Positions 1 through 5,448 of a stretch of DNA of 5,448 nucleotides are shown piece by piece. A program made the position numbers and the translations under genes. Numbering within the stretch: the stretch's first letter is position 1; each line of letters begins with the position of its first letter. The notes beneath the pieces are model-generated. The model saw only the letters and a list, made by a program, of their open reading frames with translations, was not told where the DNA came from and ran no database searches. The DNA is taken from the NCBI GenBank assembly GCA_006227805.1, contig SBFT01000060.1, positions 1-5,448 of the forward strand, read 5' to 3'. This stretch comes from Paracoccaceae bacterium (GTDB lineage Bacteria > Pseudomonadota > Alphaproteobacteria > Rhodobacterales > Rhodobacteraceae).

Positions 1-171
1 ATCGCCGACAGGCTGAGCAGCGCGCATCGCACATCTGCCCCGGTCGATGCGTCCGACCTCGAAGGGAAGATCCTGGTGTGCCAGGGCGCGCCGCGGATCG
101 TGCCGTTCCGTCCAAGGGCAGAGGGGCAGTCCCGCGGCGGGAACCTGCGCATCGTCGGCAAGGGTCTGTGA
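1..171 (+). CDS. C-terminal end of an unidentified protein (5' end outside window)
   Basis: Frame 1 is open from the first base to a TGA at 169-171, giving a 56-residue C-terminal fragment (IADRLSSAHR... ending NLRIVGKGL). About 84% of its codons end in G or C, which fits real coding sequence in this genome. The fragment is Arg/Gly-rich near its end and shows no membrane segment. I do not recognise a family and assign no function. It runs toward the ilv operon, so the two transcription units are convergent. Only 42 bases separate the stop codons, and they contain a strong hairpin, as expected at the end of a real gene. Uncertainty: a fragment this short could be a chance open frame, although the codon bias and the hairpin argue against that. 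Confidence 0.55.
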   Translation: MADRLSSAHRTSAPVDASDLEGKILVCQGAPRIVPFRPRAEGQSRGGNLRIVGKGL

Positions 172-179
172 TCGCGGAA

Positions 180-206
180 GGCCGGCTGCCCGAGCGGCGG
201 CCGGCC
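180..206. terminator. Hairpin between convergent genes, possible bidirectional terminator
   Basis: GGCCGGC (180-186) pairs with GCCGGCC (200-206). The stem continues inward through a U-G wobble (187/199) and three G-C pairs (188-190 with 196-198), giving 11 bp closed by the 5-nt loop CGAGC. It fills the gap between the stop at 171 and the ilvN stop at 214. Neither side has a T-tract, so it is not a classical intrinsic terminator. It may instead protect mRNA 3' ends or act with Rho. Confidence 0.5.
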
Positions 207-213
207 GCCCGGA

Positions 214-774
214 TCACTCGCCGCGCAGCAGCGCCGCGACTCCCGTGCGCGCCATCTCGCTCAGGCCCAGGGGACGCATCAGGTCGGCGAAGGCATCGAC
301 CTTCTCGGGATTGCCGGTGATCTCGAAGATGAAGCTGCCCAGCGTGGAATCGACCACGTTGGCGCGGAAGATGTCTGCAAGGCGCAGCGCCTCGACCCGT
401 TTCTCGCCGCTGGCGACCACCTTGAACATGGCCAGTTCCCGCTCGACGCTGGGGCCGGCCACGGTCAGGTCCTGGACCTCGCGCACGGTGACGATCCGGC
501 CCAGCTGGGCCGTGATCTGGTTGATCACCTGCGGCGTGCCCTTGGTCACGATGGTGATCCGCGACAGGTGGCCGGTATGATCGACTTCCGCCACGGTCAG
601 GCTTTCGATGTTGTAGCCGCGGCCCGAGAACAGGCCGATCACCCGCGCCAGGACGCCGGGTTCGTTTTCCACCAGAACGGCGAGGGTGTGGCGCTCCTCG
701 GTGTCCGAGAAGGTGGGCCGCAGGTTGTAGGCGGAATGGCTGGTCGAGCCTTTCTTGATCTTCAGAGCTGACAT
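214..774 (-). CDS. ilvN: Acetolactate (acetohydroxyacid) synthase small regulatory subunit
   Basis: The product is 186 residues and is the regulatory subunit (IlvN/IlvH type) of acetohydroxyacid synthase. In this family the subunit activates the large subunit and confers feedback inhibition by branched-chain amino acids, valine above all. An ACT domain covers about residues 28-100. Its glycine-rich turn NEPGVLARVIGLFSGRGYNI (37-56) is the usual effector-binding region, and SLTV follows it. A C-terminal domain (about 110-186) contains ELAMFKV, ADIFRANVVD and the FEITGNPEKVDAF segment. About 25 residues precede the ACT domain, an extension absent from the ~163-residue E. coli IlvH. The ATG at 774 is supported by AAGGA (783-787) 8 nt upstream. 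The gene lies 11 nt after ilvB on the same strand, so the two are almost certainly cotranscribed and probably translationally linked. Confidence 0.97.
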   Translation of the reverse strand: MSALKIKKGSTSHSAYNLRPTFSDTEERHTLAVLVENEPGVLARVIGLFSGRGYNIESLTVAEVDHTGHLSRITIVTKGTPQVINQITAQLGRIVTVREVQDLTVAGPSVERELAMFKVVASGEKRVEALRLADIFRANVVDSTLGSFIFEITGNPEKVDAFADLMRPLGLSEMARTGVAALLRGE

Positions 775-782
775 GTCGGTCG

Positions 783-785
783 TCC

Positions 786-787
<2 letters not shown>
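783..787 (-). promoter_or_regulatory. ilvN ribosome binding site overlapping the ilvB stop codon
   Basis: On the minus strand AAGGA lies 8 nt before the ilvN ATG. Its first two bases are also the last two bases of the ilvB TAA stop (786-788). A ribosome terminating on ilvB would therefore occupy the ilvN start region, which suggests translational coupling that keeps the two subunits in step. Confidence 0.7.
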
Positions 788-2540
<1,753 letters not shown>

Positions 2541-2578
2541 TCTCTCTCTCCGATCGAGATTCCGCGTCTTCGCGCATG

Positions 2579-2607
2579 AAAAAGCCCCCGATTTTCGGAT
2601 CGGAGGC
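2579..2607 (-). terminator. Intrinsic terminator in the ilvB leader (attenuator)
   Basis: On the minus strand GCCTCCGAT (2607-2599) pairs with ATCGGGGGC (2592-2584). This is a 9-bp stem with one U-G pair and the 6-nt loop CCGAAA, followed directly by TTTTT (2583-2579). It is a textbook intrinsic terminator, but it lies 38 nt upstream of the ilvB ATG and just after a branched-chain-codon leader peptide. It therefore most likely serves as the regulated attenuator of the operon, not as the end of an upstream gene; no leftward gene precedes it. Confidence 0.85.
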
Positions 2608-2659
2608 GCATGGGATCATGTCAGGCTACCGTTACCGGCCCATGCGCACAGATCCCACG
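2606..2659 (-). promoter_or_regulatory. Competing helices of the ilv attenuator (candidate antiterminator)
   Basis: Two helices compete for the same segment just before the terminator. Helix B is a perfect 9-bp pairing of GCGCATGGG (2647-2639) with CCCATGCGC (2614-2606). Helix A pairs TGGGATC (2657-2651) with GATCCCA (2617-2611), extendable to 2659/2609 through a wobble pair. Helix B takes the two base-most G-C pairs of the terminator stem (2607, 2606), those adjacent to the U-tract. Its loop holds a small CCG-GTAA-CGG hairpin (2638-2629). A ribosome stalled on the Leu/Ile/Val codons (2670-2656) would cover the left arm of A and leave that of B free, favouring readthrough. A ribosome at the leader stop (2634-2632) would cover the left arm of B and allow termination. 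The pairings are read from the sequence; the mechanism is inferred by analogy with known amino-acid attenuators. Confidence 0.65.
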
Positions 2660-2679
2660 ACTACGATTAGGTTTTCCAT
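2632..2679 (-). CDS. Branched-chain leader peptide of the ilvBN operon (15 codons)
   Basis: The translation is MENLIVVVGSVRMGR followed by TAA. Codons 4-8 are CTA ATC GTA GTC GTG (Leu-Ile-Val-Val-Val), and a further Val follows at codon 11. A run of the amino acids made by the downstream pathway is the hallmark of ribosome-mediated attenuation leaders. The CTA and GTA codons are poor in G/C compared with most codons here and would accentuate stalling. GGAAG (2687-2683) lies just upstream with a short 3-nt gap, so initiation may be modest. The peptide sits about 22 nt after a predicted transcription start and 24 nt before the attenuator hairpin. It has no expected activity of its own; its role would be to sense charged Leu/Ile/Val tRNA. 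By analogy it could be named ilvL. Confidence 0.85.
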   Translation of the reverse strand: MENLIVVVGSVRMGR

Positions 2680-2707
2680 GATCTTCCGCTCTTGCGAGTG
2701 TGCGCGG

Positions 2708-2736
2708 ACAATATGAAGCGCCATGGGAGGCGTCAA
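2708..2736 (-). promoter_or_regulatory. Sigma70-type promoter of the ilv leader and ilvBN
   Basis: On the minus strand a -35 box TTGACG (2736-2731, 5 of 6 matches to TTGACA) is followed by an exact 17-nt spacer and a -10 box TATTGT (2713-2708, 4 of 6 matches to TATAAT). A start at the A at about 2701 would give a 22-nt leader before the ATG of the leader peptide. T-rich tracts just upstream (minus strand of about 2741-2780) could act as an UP element. Confidence 0.75.
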
Positions 2737-2777
2737 CCGCGAAAATCCGGAAAAACATGTCGCGCGCGGAAAAAAAT

Positions 2778-2819
2778 CTTGCCGAAAGTTGCGTATGGAC
2801 CGGCCTTGCCGAAACTTTC
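2778..2819. repeat. Repeated and inverted motif upstream of the ilv promoter
   Basis: CTTGCCGAAA occurs twice in direct orientation (2778-2787 and 2805-2814, 27 bp apart). In addition GAAAGTT (2784-2790) and AACTTTC (2813-2819) form a 7-bp inverted repeat. The block lies about 40-85 bp upstream of the ilv -35 box, a normal place for an activator or Lrp/LysR-type regulator site. No regulator is identified, and a 10-bp repeat could be chance. Confidence 0.4.
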
Positions 2820-3120
2820 AGGATTTTCAGGGGTGTTCTTGCAGGGCAGAGCGCGTCACGGGCCGTCATGCGAGGGACGTGGCGGCATTGGGCGGCATGG
2901 GGCGGGACGGGGCGCGCCTCCCGGTCGCGCCTGCGCCCTGCGGTCGATGGCCGGGGCCCCGGAGACCGGCCTTGGTGCGAATCGCCGGACGGAACCAGAC
3001 CGGGTCCGATCCGGCCCAGGGCAAAAAAGGTGAGGAGAATCCGGGCATTTGCCTGTGGGTCGGGCAGACTGAGCCCCGCAATCCGCATGAAACGGGTTCC
3101 CCGTCGCGCCTGTTCGCGAA
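2820..3120. other. GC-rich intergenic stretch without a supported gene
   Basis: About 300 bases between the ilv upstream region and the TRAP promoter region contain no open frame with a recognisable product, and I see no tRNA. Frames on both strands are open across it, but their translations are Arg/Gly/Pro-rich as expected of random high-GC DNA. Visible structure includes a G-run cluster (2890-2912), a 12-bp palindrome CCGGGGCCCCGG (2951-2962) flanked by CGGTC/GACCG arms (2941-2945 and 2964-2968), and an A6 run (3025-3030). A small RNA or long upstream control region cannot be excluded. Confidence 0.5.
2890..2912 (+). other. Putative G-quadruplex motif
   Basis: Four G-runs on the plus strand, 2890-2892, 2899-2902, 2904-2906 and 2909-2912, are separated by loops of 6, 1 and 2 nt. 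This meets the usual G3+N1-7 pattern. It lies in non-coding DNA between the two divergent operons. Such motifs arise by chance in GC-rich genomes, so function is uncertain. Confidence 0.4.
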
Positions 3121-3127
3121 TAGTTGA

Positions 3128-3181
3128 TACTTTCTTACGATCACTTCCAGCTTTGGTATTTTCTTTCGATCGCTTACAGCT
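3128..3181 (+). repeat. 25-bp imperfect tandem repeat upstream of the TRAP operon, likely operator
   Basis: Copy 1 (3128-3152) and copy 2 (3157-3181) match at 21 of 25 positions with a 29-bp period. The shared core reads TTTCTTWCGATCRCTT (W = A/T, R = A/G), followed by M (A/C) and CAGCT. The stretch is clearly richer in A/T than the DNA on both sides and lies 77-130 bp before the dctP start. This is where a promoter with paired regulator sites would be expected. The regulator is not identifiable from the window. Confidence 0.65.
3153..3180 (+). promoter_or_regulatory. Weak candidate promoter for the TRAP operon
   Basis: TTGGTA (3153-3158) and TACAGC (3175-3180) are spaced by 16 nt and match sigma70 consensus boxes at 4 and 3 of 6 positions. 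The location inside the AT-rich repeat block is sensible, but the boxes are poor. If real, the promoter probably needs an activator, and the second repeat copy would fill its spacer. I checked for a sigma54 GG-N10-GC pattern around 3155 and did not find one. Confidence 0.3.
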
Positions 3182-3205
3182 AGTGTTGCGAAACGTGAAA
3201 GATCC

Positions 3206-3229
3206 GCCCGGGTGCGCGAGTGCCCGGGC
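3206..3229 (+). promoter_or_regulatory. GNRA-capped hairpin in the dctP 5' leader
   Basis: GCCCGGGTGC (3206-3215) pairs with GTGCCCGGGC (3220-3229): 10 bp including two G-U pairs, closed by the tetraloop GCGA, a stable GNRA type. TTT (3230-3232) follows, then AACC, so the U-tract is short. The hairpin ends 15 nt before the AGGAG ribosome site of dctP. It may be a weak terminator or attenuator, or a 5' mRNA-stabilising element. No leader peptide with special codons is visible before it. Confidence 0.6.
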
Positions 3230-3244
3230 TTTAACCATAACGGG

Positions 3245-3249
3245 AGGAG
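3245..3249 (+). promoter_or_regulatory. dctP ribosome binding site, decides the start
   Basis: GGGAGGAG (3242-3249) contains AGGAG 8 nt before the ATG at 3258. The frame stays open for 186 codons upstream, so this strong site, together with the Tat signal that begins right after the ATG, is what fixes the start. Confidence 0.85.
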
Positions 3250-3257
3250 TGACCCTA

Positions 3258-4340
3258 ATGGATCGTCGTAAATTCCTGAAGGCATCGGCACTGGGTGGAA
3301 CCGCCGCCGCAGCCTCGACCCTGGCCGCGCCGCTCTATGCGCAAGGCAACCGCACCCTGACCATGGTCACCTCGTGGGGCCGCGGATCGGCGGGTGTGGG
3401 CGATGCGCAGCAGCGCGTGGTCGACACCGTCAACGCCCTGTCGGGCGGCACGCTGACCATCGACCTGAAGGCCGCCGGTGAACTGGTGGGCGCGTTCGAG
3501 GTGTTCGATGCCGTGACCTCGGGCCAGGCCGACATGTATCATGCCGCCGACTACTACTGGGTCAACCAGCACCCGGCCTATGCCTTCTTCACCGCCGTGC
3601 CCTTCGGCATGACGGCGCAGGAACTGGTGAACTGGTACTATCACATGGGCGGCGCCGAACTGCACGACGAACTGGGCCAGATCTTCGGTCTGAAGGCCTT
3701 CATCGCCGGCAACACGGGCGCGCAGTCCGGTGGCTGGTTCTCGAAGGAGATCACCGGCCCCGAGGACTTCCAGGGCCTGCGCTTCCGGATGCCGGGTCTC
3801 GGCGGTCAGGCGCTTGGCAAGCTGGGCGCATCGGTGCAGAACATCCCCGGCGCCGAAGTGTACCAGGCGCTGGCCTCGGGCGCGCTCGACGGCACCGAGT
3901 GGCTGGGACCCTGGGGCGACGAGGCCGCGGGCTTCCAGGAGATCACCAAGATCTACTACACCGCCGGCTATCACGAGCCGGGCGCGGCGCTGTCCTGCGC
4001 CGTCAACCGCGACGTCTTCGACAGCCTGACGCCCGAGCAGCAGAAGATCATCGAGGTCGCCGCGGCCGAATGCCACCAGTGGAGCCTTGCGCAGTTCCTG
4101 TCGAACAACGGTTCGGCCCTGGCCCGTCTCCAGGCTTCGGGCGTGAACGTGCTGCAATTCCCGGACAGCGTCTGGGATGCCTTCGGCAAGGCGTCGCAGG
4201 AAGTCCTGAACGAGTACATGGGCGACGAGCTGTTCAAGCGGACCTATGACAGCGCGATGGCCTCGATGAAGGCGTCGTCGAACTGGCTGAAGGTCTCGTC
4301 CGGCTTCTACACCGAACAGCGCGACCGTATCCTGGGCTGA
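3258..4340 (+). CDS. dctP: TRAP transporter solute-binding protein, TakP-like (Tat-exported)
   Basis: This 360-residue periplasmic binding protein of the DctP family captures an organic acid and delivers it to a DctQM membrane permease. The N-terminus MDRRKFLKASALGG carries a twin-arginine motif (RRKFLK, 3-8), a hydrophobic Ala-rich stretch and a likely cleavage site after LYA (26-28), so it is probably exported folded by Tat. The length and the motifs GNTGAQSGGWF (151-161), LRFRMPG (174-180) and GTEWLGPWGDE (212-222) match the TakP subgroup rather than the shorter C4-dicarboxylate DctP proteins. In TakP of Rhodobacter sphaeroides, Gln156, Glu214 and Trp215 coordinate Na+ together with a 2-oxo acid; this protein has Q156, E214 and W215. 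R177 is the likely carboxylate-binding arginine of the family. A 2-oxo monocarboxylate such as pyruvate or a branched-chain oxo acid is the best guess, but the true substrate is not shown. It is first in its operon, followed by dctQ. Confidence 0.93.
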   Translation: MDRRKFLKASALGGTAAAASTLAAPLYAQGNRTLTMVTSWGRGSAGVGDAQQRVVDTVNALSGGTLTIDLKAAGELVGAFEVFDAVTSGQADMYHAADYYWVNQHPAYAFFTAVPFGMTAQELVNWYYHMGGAELHDELGQIFGLKAFIAGNTGAQSGGWFSKEITGPEDFQGLRFRMPGLGGQALGKLGASVQNIPGAEVYQALASGALDGTEWLGPWGDEAAGFQEITKIYYTAGYHEPGAALSCAVNRDVFDSLTPEQQKIIEVAAAECHQWSLAQFLSNNGSALARLQASGVNVLQFPDSVWDAFGKASQEVLNEYMGDELFKRTYDSAMASMKASSNWLKVSSGFYTEQRDRILG

Positions 4341-4383
4341 TCTTCGGCCCGGATCGGACAGGATCCCGAGACTGACGGAACCT

Positions 4384-4419
4384 GAGGGAGGGCCGGTGCA
4401 CATGCGCCGGGCCTCCCTC
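4384..4419 (+). terminator. Long hairpin after dctP: partial terminator or mRNA stabiliser
   Basis: GAGGGAGG (4384-4391) pairs with CCTCCCTC (4412-4419). After a single G-G mismatch (4392/4411), CCGGTGC (4393-4399) pairs with GCGCCGG (4404-4410), closed by the loop ACAT. That is 15 pairs in all and very stable. No U-tract follows. In binding-protein operons such hairpins commonly protect the upstream mRNA or reduce readthrough, giving much more binding protein than permease. That role is inferred here. Confidence 0.65.
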
Positions 4420-4432
4420 GCAGGATGAAGGT

Positions 4433-4454
4433 CGTCCGGCCCCCGGGCCGGGCG
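4433..4454 (+). other. Second GC-rich hairpin in the dctP-dctQ spacer
   Basis: CGTCCGGCC (4433-4441) pairs with GGCCGGGCG (4446-4454): 9 bp including a U-G pair, with the 4-nt loop CCCG. It follows the longer hairpin by 13 nt and precedes a smaller one at 4471, so the whole 160-nt spacer is highly structured. Confidence 0.5.
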
Positions 4455-4470
4455 TCCGGAACAAGAGAAG

Positions 4471-4485
4471 CGGCGAAAAACGCCG
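4471..4485 (+). other. Small hairpin next to the dctQ ribosome binding site
   Basis: CGGCG (4471-4475) and CGCCG (4481-4485) flank an AAAAA loop. The stem ends 6 nt before GGAG (4492-4495), the dctQ ribosome site, which is 5 nt from the ATG at 4501. It could modulate dctQ translation or simply end the structured spacer. Confidence 0.4.
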
Positions 4486-4500
4486 TGTCGGGGAGAAGTC

Positions 4501-5427
4501 ATGGACGAAAACGCATCCGCCGGCGCGTTCGCGCTGATGTTCGACGGACTGGTCTGGTTCGTCACGCAGATCGGACTGGGCTTCTACAACCTCTTCTATG
4601 CGCTGACGCATCCGGCGTCCTGGCTGGACTGGTCCGACAGCCAGGCGATCATGCGCACAGTCTTCTACGGCGGATCGGTCGAATTCTTCTTCGTCGTCTT
4701 CAACATCTGCGTCCTGATCTTCCTGATCGGGATCTGGCGGCGCGACTTCCTCTGGGGCGTCGTGCGGGGCCTCGAAGGCTTTGCCAACGTGACCGGGCGG
4801 TTCTTCGCCTGGGCGGGCCTGATCATGGTGATCCAGCAGATCATCATCGTCTTCATGCAGCGCATCTTCGCGGCCTCCGAAATCTCGATCGGACTAGGCA
4901 AGACCGTCTCGTTCGACGTCAGCTGGTGGACCGAGGAGCTGAGGCTCTACAACGCCATGGTCGTCGCGCTCTGCTGTTCCTACACCTTCGTGCAGGGCGG
5001 CCATGTGCGGGTCGACCTGATCTATGCGACCGTGTCCCACCGCACCAAGCGCATGATCGACATGGTGGGATCGCTGCTGTTCATGATCCCGACGGCGGTG
5101 GTCACGTGGATGTATGGCTGGTATTTCCTGTGGCGGCACCTGATCGTGCCGAAACCCTCGGCCAGCGACACGCTCGAGGGGCTTCTGAACAAGTCGCGCG
5201 CGCTGCGCTGGAACGTCGAGACCATCGGGTTCAGCCCGAACGGCTTCAACGCCTATTTCCTGTTCAAGATCCTGCTGTGCCTCTTCGCGGCGATGGTCTT
5301 CATCCATGGCGTCGCGTTCTTCTACCGGTCCTACCTGGAATGGCGCGAAGGACCCGACTCCGCGAACAAGTACCTCGACAAGGACCGTCTCGATGACGGC
5401 GACGACGCCTTCCAGGGCGCGCATTAA
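4501..5427 (+). CDS. dctQ: TRAP transporter small permease subunit (DctQ family), long form
   Basis: The product is a 308-residue inner-membrane protein. The family signature WWTEELRLYNAMVVALCCSY (142-161) followed by VQGGHVRVDLIY (164-175) is the conserved DctQ core. Hydrophobic segments lie at about 13-36, 58-78, 98-120, 146-166, 187-212 and 252-276, so five or six membrane spans are likely against the usual four. Typical DctQ proteins are about 160-200 residues. This one has roughly 100 extra residues before the core, with one or two added spans, and a polar insert at about 217-247. The C-terminus is charged and acidic (DKDRLDDGDD). The subunit pairs with DctM and is needed for Na+-driven uptake of the ligand held by the binding protein. 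The ATG at 4501 has GGAG at 5 nt. The gene sits 160 nt after dctP and 17 nt before the next start. Confidence 0.93.
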   Translation: MDENASAGAFALMFDGLVWFVTQIGLGFYNLFYALTHPASWLDWSDSQAIMRTVFYGGSVEFFFVVFNICVLIFLIGIWRRDFLWGVVRGLEGFANVTGRFFAWAGLIMVIQQIIIVFMQRIFAASEISIGLGKTVSFDVSWWTEELRLYNAMVVALCCSYTFVQGGHVRVDLIYATVSHRTKRMIDMVGSLLFMIPTAVVTWMYGWYFLWRHLIVPKPSASDTLEGLLNKSRALRWNVETIGFSPNGFNAYFLFKILLCLFAAMVFIHGVAFFYRSYLEWREGPDSANKYLDKDRLDDGDDAFQGAH

Positions 5428-5444
5428 GGGTTAGGGGCAGCACC

Positions 5445-5448
5445 ATGC
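5445..5448 (+). CDS. Start of a third TRAP gene, presumably the DctM large permease (truncated by window)
   Basis: An ATG at 5445-5447 follows AGGGG (5433-5437) at a good 7-nt spacing, 17 nt after the dctQ stop. Only four bases are visible, so the identity rests entirely on the standard dctP-dctQ-dctM order of TRAP operons. Confidence 0.5.

Noticed and set aside
3155..3168. Possible sigma54 promoter before dctP
   Set aside because: A GG occurs at 3155-3156, but the expected GC ten bases further is CG, and the flanking consensus is poor.
2621..3238. Minus-strand open frame of 205 codons across the intergenic region
   Set aside because: The translation is basic and unrecognisable, it crosses the ilv promoter and the leader peptide in another frame, and it includes the AT-rich repeat region. 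It is best explained as chance.
2700..3257. In-frame upstream extension of dctP by 186 codons
   Set aside because: The upstream part has no family similarity. It would bury the Tat signal inside the protein and lacks a good ribosome site, whereas the ATG at 3258 has GGGAGGAG and a proper RRKFLK signal.
4351..4366. GGATC/GATCC inverted repeat just after dctP
   Set aside because: The stem is only 5 bp with a 6-nt loop and no T-tract. It is much weaker than the neighbouring 15-pair hairpin, so it is not called as a terminator.
3255..4565. 436-codon open frame on the minus strand opposite dctP
   Set aside because: It is antisense to the clearly identified binding protein, has an Arg/Gly-rich composition with no motifs, and has no convincing ribosome site.
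4425..5396. Alternative plus-strand frame of 323 codons overlapping dctQ
   Set aside because: It is out of frame with the DctQ protein, and its translation is rich in Arg, His and Asp without membrane segments. It is a shadow of dctQ.

Overview
The window looks like chromosomal DNA from a high-GC alphaproteobacterium, most likely Rhodobacterales (Paracoccus/Rhodobacter/Roseobacter type). This rests on strong G/C bias at third codon positions, the style of the acetolactate synthase subunits, and a Tat-exported TakP-like TRAP binding protein. The genus cannot be fixed from the sequence alone.

Layout, left to right. (1) Positions 1-171 hold the C-terminal end of an unidentified rightward gene. 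It converges on the ilv operon, and an 11-bp hairpin (180-206) sits between the two stops. (2) Positions 214-2540, leftward, hold the two acetolactate synthase genes: the large catalytic subunit (ilvB/ilvI, 786-2540) followed 11 nt later by the small ACT-domain subunit (ilvN/ilvH, 214-774). (3) Positions 2541-2740, leftward, hold what looks like a complete transcription attenuator for that operon. It has a sigma70-type promoter (TTGACG-N17-TATTGT), a 15-codon leader peptide MENLIVVVGSVRMGR with consecutive Leu-Ile-Val-Val-Val codons, competing RNA helices, and an intrinsic terminator (9-bp stem plus T5) that ends 38 nt before ilvB. (4) About 500 bases of divergent intergenic DNA follow. They include an uninterpreted GC-rich part with a G-quadruplex-type motif, an AT-richer stretch with a 25-bp imperfect tandem repeat (period 29), and a GNRA-capped hairpin just before the next gene. 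(5) Positions 3258-5448, rightward, hold a TRAP transporter operon: a TakP/DctP-type binding protein (3258-4340), a 160-nt spacer with three hairpins, an unusually long DctQ small permease subunit (4501-5427), and the first bases of a third gene (5445), presumably the DctM large permease.

How the parts work together. The two synthase subunits catalyse the first common step of valine, leucine and isoleucine synthesis, and the leader would tune their transcription to the supply of charged Leu/Ile/Val tRNAs. The TRAP system imports an organic acid driven by an ion gradient. The binding protein keeps the residues that hold a 2-oxo acid and Na+ in TakP, so uptake of pyruvate-like or branched-chain 2-oxo acids next to the pyruvate-consuming synthase is a plausible but unproven link. 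The best candidate for a little-described element is the ilv attenuator, which automated annotation would probably miss because the leader is only 15 codons long.
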